Positions 61,064-64,000 of a stretch of 64,000 nt of DNA are shown here, piece after piece. The translations under genes and the position numbers were made by a program. The stretch comes from Apricaphanius iberus (taxonomy: Eukaryota > Chordata > Actinopteri > Cyprinodontiformes > Aphaniidae): contig JAPXFQ010000804.1 of NCBI GenBank assembly GCA_028564705.1, positions 2,170,001 to 2,234,000 of the forward strand, written 5' to 3'. Within the stretch, counting starts at the first letter, position 1, and the number at the start of each line of letters is the position of its first letter. A model generated the notes under the pieces. The model did no database searches, was not told the DNA's origin, and saw nothing but the letters and a program-made list of their open reading frames with translations.

Positions 61064-62701
61064 TCAATTTTTTTAATACATTATAACCTTTTCCAACACA
61101 TTTTTATATTATAATAAAATGACTGTCGTCAACATAAAATCAAAAATTTGTATATTAAGACTGCAAAATAGTACTCATGTAATTTTTGTTTATAGCTTTG
61201 TACACATACAAGTGACGATGCATCCATTTACTTTAAAGAATGCACATTTCGGAGGGGAGGAGTAGAAAGGGGCAGCCATAAGCAGAGAGAGAATACAAGA
61301 GATCTAGCAATACAGCAGGCTAGCAGGTAACACCAAGAGACCAAAACTGACCTGGGTTAAAAATCTTGAGTCCAGACCCATGGTACCCTTTGAGAGTTTA
61401 ACGACACACTGCAAGGGTGTGTTCATTTTGTTTTTTTAACCCAAAGCTGCAAGAAAGTGTGTTTAAACAGCATTTTAACCAGAGTCTTTTCCACAAGCAA
61501 CGCTCTAAATAGGTCTCGTCCCAAGTTCAAACTTGGCGTATCACATGAAGCAGTACAGTGAAAATATAATCAAAAACACTTTGGGAAGAAAGTACACAAA
61601 AAAAGAAAAGGAAAAAAAAAAGATCATTCAATGTGATTGAAAACTCAAACTGAAATAGCAGAAACTGAGGCAGGATTAAACCCATCAGCTCACCCCCGTC
61701 ATGATCTTGAGAAATACATAAAAATAAACCATGCGATTAACTCGTGAAAATGCATTTGCAATTATTTTTTTCATGTCAATATAGACCTGGTGAATATCAA
61801 GCCTGCAGAGGATATGCCCGATATCTTGTGAGAAATACAAGAGATGTAAAAGAAATGTACATCGAGAAAAGTCCACACTGTTCGGTGTGTAAATCATCGG
61901 AAAAAAACGAGAACTTACCTAATTACACTAATATACTGCTCAAGAATTGAAAAACGACCAGCCATCAAAGCAAGAAGTCGTACCCTCTTTGGTTTGGGAC
62001 ACTGTTCACAAAATTATCTATGGAAAGATTGCTTACATGCCAAAAAGTGAAAACGACTCCCATGGGTGCCTTGCAATGCTCTTTTATGTCTTATTATACT
62101 GGGGGGGGGGGGTTGATTGCAAGATCTCCGCCAGAAACACGCTCACGACTCAGTGTGAAAAGATTATGTTAAACCGTAATTGAGGCATTTCATCCCCCTT
62201 TCAACAAACAGATATAAAGTTTGCTGAAATATTACATACATTTCCTTTTAACTTTCAGCCTGACATTTCTTCTTCTTTTACAGCAGGTTAATAAAATACA
62301 CCCCGACAAACCACCATAGAAAAAAATAATACAGAATATTCAACAATACAAAAAGAAGTTTGCCGCTGGGATTTCTGATGACACTACGGCAGCCCTTCAG
62401 TGCTTTACATCCTCTGCAGCGGTGTGAAAAAGTGAACGGAGGCTGCTCTCGACACTCATGATGAAACTGTGGTCTTACAGTAGAATAATGACTCAACAGG
62501 CTCCGCTGCTGTTGACGAAACAAAGGGAAGCTATAAATGTTTTACCAAAGAGCAAGATGGACCAAGAAAAAAAAAAACGTGCCAGCATGTGTGGTGGATT
62601 GTGTACATGAATGCATATGGAGGGACCCCAGAAATGTGTCAGAGCAGGGACAAACAGGTTTTTTTTTTTTGCGTGTGTGTATATATTGAGCGGTGCTTTG
62701 A
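61058..62701 (-). other. map2k2: map2k2 3'UTR (putative)
   Basis: Minus-strand 3'UTR from the stop at 62702 to the AATAAA at 61058-61063. AT-rich, with a G12-type run at 62101-62112 and A-runs. Apart from chance frames it holds nothing else. Exact end not proven. Confidence 0.45.
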
Positions 62702-62812
62702 TCACTCATTGGTGCGAGTAGGAGTACTAGGCTGGTGGAGGTTCATGGTTTTGCACAACCAGCCGGCAAAGTCCACTTCTTCCACTTCCGATCGCTTGAT
62801 AAATGTGTGATT
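62702..62812 (-). CDS. map2k2: map2k2 terminal coding exon
   Basis: MAP2K2 (MEK2) is the dual-specificity kinase that phosphorylates ERK1/2 on Thr and Tyr in the Ras-Raf-ERK cascade. This exon starts after TTTTTCAG and encodes [26 protein letters not shown] and a tail P-S-T-P-T-R-T-N-E before TGA (62702-62704), 36 residues. R-S-E-V-E-E-V-D (rather than R-S-D-A-E-E-V-D) and the W-L-C-K-T end are MEK2 features and separate it from MEK1. The stretch overlaps the DVD docking region that binds upstream Raf. Phase 0. Confidence 0.95.
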   Translation of the reverse strand, partial: NHTFIKRSEVEEVDFAGWLCKTMNLHQPSTPTRTNE

Positions 62813-62917
62813 CTGAAAAAGACAGAAACCTCCGTTTGCAACATTTAATGTCCAAACTGAAAAAAAAGAGAATGACCAAAAATCAAGTAAGTAGGCAAAC
62901 AAAGATTGTATACGCAC
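62813..62917 (-). other. map2k2: map2k2 short intron
   Basis: 105-bp intron with donor ATG|GTGCGT and acceptor TTTTTCAG. The GTGCGT donor is weak but lies exactly at the conserved exon boundary. Confidence 0.85.
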
Positions 62918-62963
62918 CATCAGCATCTTTAGGTCTGCCCTCTCAGCTGGGTTTTTGATCAAG
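62918..62963 (-). CDS. map2k2: map2k2 penultimate coding exon
   Basis: 46-nt exon between TATCTGCAG and ATG|GTGCGT. It supplies the last base of a Cys codon, then [15 protein letters not shown] (phase 1 to 0). Arg in A-E-R-A-D is the invariant Arg of kinase subdomain XI. A 46-nt penultimate exon is the known MEK1/2 structure. The rest of the kinase lies beyond the right edge. Confidence 0.93.
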
Positions 62964-64000
62964 CTGCAGATAAAGAGAATGTTGACATTTATAAAAAGGT
63001 CCATGTTTTGCAGCTACCTACATCACACCCTGGAAGAATCTCCATGTCCTTTGAACCCTTTCAGGTTTGTTACATTGCAACCCCAAACGTTACAGCTATG
63101 CCAAGAAATACCATAAAGTGATAAGAAAGTGATAAGCAGCAGCTAAGGAATCCATGGTAACTGAAAGAGCTGCAGAAAGGTGGGAGTGGGAGAATCTGTT
63201 GATAGAACAATAACTACTCCATTTCACATATCTGGTCTCTATGGAACAAAGACAAGAAGAAATCTATAATTTTTTTAAACAAAAGTTATTTTGTAGAAGG
63301 CAGAGCAATCATGCTGACCAAGGTGCTCTGGGGGGTTTTCTATTCCTTATTGTTCCACCAACGACACTCAGGTGAACTCAATCCGCGCTGATTCAAGTGA
63401 GACTTTACTAGCTGGGTTGATGTGCATCAACAGGCAGCCCCTGTCAATCGATGAAAAATAAGTGAGCATAGAAGGAAAAGAAAGGCCGTGTTCTTCTCCC
63501 AGTCTAAGAAAGACTTATTAATGTAGCCTCTGAGCATCACATTTACGTCATAACCAATAAGAGGTACACCAGGACCCGTATTCACAAAGACTCATCTTAC
63601 CGCTAGGTGTTAAGGTGTTACACCTAACTCACACTAAAAGGTCTTGCGTAGGAGTTGTCGTCTAAAACATATTCAGAAACGCACTAACAGCTACTCTTAC
63701 ATAGGAGAAATCCCTAAAGGTAAGCTAAAAGTGACGTCCCGTTTCTATGGAAACGTCATTTCCTATGCACGGGTAAATATACGGACAGCAGTGTGATTGG
63801 TTGTTGAATGACACGTGTGAAACCAGGAAATGGAAAACTTCAATGTTGATAAAAGCGTAATTATGAACAGCGCAAATAGCAGAAATAATGCATGACGACA
63901 TCTTTGTGTCGGCCACGAGACTCACACTTCATACAACTCATCCAAACGTAACCAGAGATTTTTTGGCACCAAAAACGAATATTTTAAAAAAGTACAGCCA
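62964..64000 (-). other. map2k2: map2k2 intron, runs off the window
   Basis: Intron upstream of the 46-nt exon. No further exon is seen to the edge. Its right part carries a transposon-like end (63565-64000). Confidence 0.7.
63565..64000. mobile_element. DNA-transposon end, possibly Harbinger-like (partial)
   Basis: Begins GGACCCGTATTCACAAAGAC, then CATCTTACCGCTAGGTGT and ACTCTTACATAGGAGAAATC, which resembles the GCCCGTATTCACAAAG ends of a fish non-autonomous transposon family. The other end lies outside the window. Superfamily is a guess. Confidence 0.35.

Overview
The window is nuclear DNA of a ray-finned (teleost) fish. Coding sequence lies in short exons with GT-AG introns, all recognisable proteins are vertebrate orthologues, there is no operon structure, and the spacers are full of teleost-type repeats: Tc1 elements, a tRNA-headed SINE, L2-like and Rex-like LINE fragments and MITEs. 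The species cannot be named from sequence alone.

Three protein genes are present, all on the minus strand. (1) The 5' end of the E-protein gene tcf3 (E2A) lies at the left. The start-codon exon (8605-8701) and the next coding exon (5007-5079) are here; the remaining exons are beyond the left edge. CpG-rich DNA at 12180-12930, and a smaller block near 9.3-9.7 kb, are candidate promoter or first-exon regions. (2) zbtb7a (LRF/Pokemon) has its complete coding sequence in three exons: 42546-43031 (BTB domain), 39416-40296 (linker, acidic tract, zinc finger 1 and half of finger 2) and 36068-36503 (rest of finger 2, fingers 3 and 4, basic tail). The exons join in frame into a 600-residue protein. 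A non-coding first exon is proposed near 53.7-54.0 kb. (3) The last two coding exons of map2k2 (MEK2) lie at 62702-62812 and 62918-62963, with the 5' part beyond the right edge. The zbtb7a-map2k2 neighbourhood, both genes on the same strand, is the arrangement of human 19p13.3, where TCF3 also maps.

The other sequence is introns and spacers. 13-34 kb between tcf3 and zbtb7a is a repeat-rich spacer. It holds a full-length but dead Tc1 transposon with IR/DR-type 213-bp arms (21378-22955), a SINE, LINE fragments, several Tc1 relics and a TIR element at 15.3-16.1 kb. 54-59.2 kb, between the proposed zbtb7a first exon and map2k2, is another repeat graveyard. It includes a TTAA-flanked GC-rich element of about 1.17 kb and a MITE nested inside a Tc1 relic. 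Several non-repetitive stretches with clustered transcription-factor motifs are proposed as regulatory elements.

The three genes share no pathway complex. tcf3 and zbtb7a encode transcription factors important in lymphoid and haematopoietic lineage choice, and map2k2 encodes the ERK kinase. I found no previously undescribed multi-gene system. The most unusual items are the extra coding intron and Gly/Arg-rich N-terminal extension of zbtb7a, an unassigned gene-like reading frame at 59.9 kb, and the nested transposon structures.
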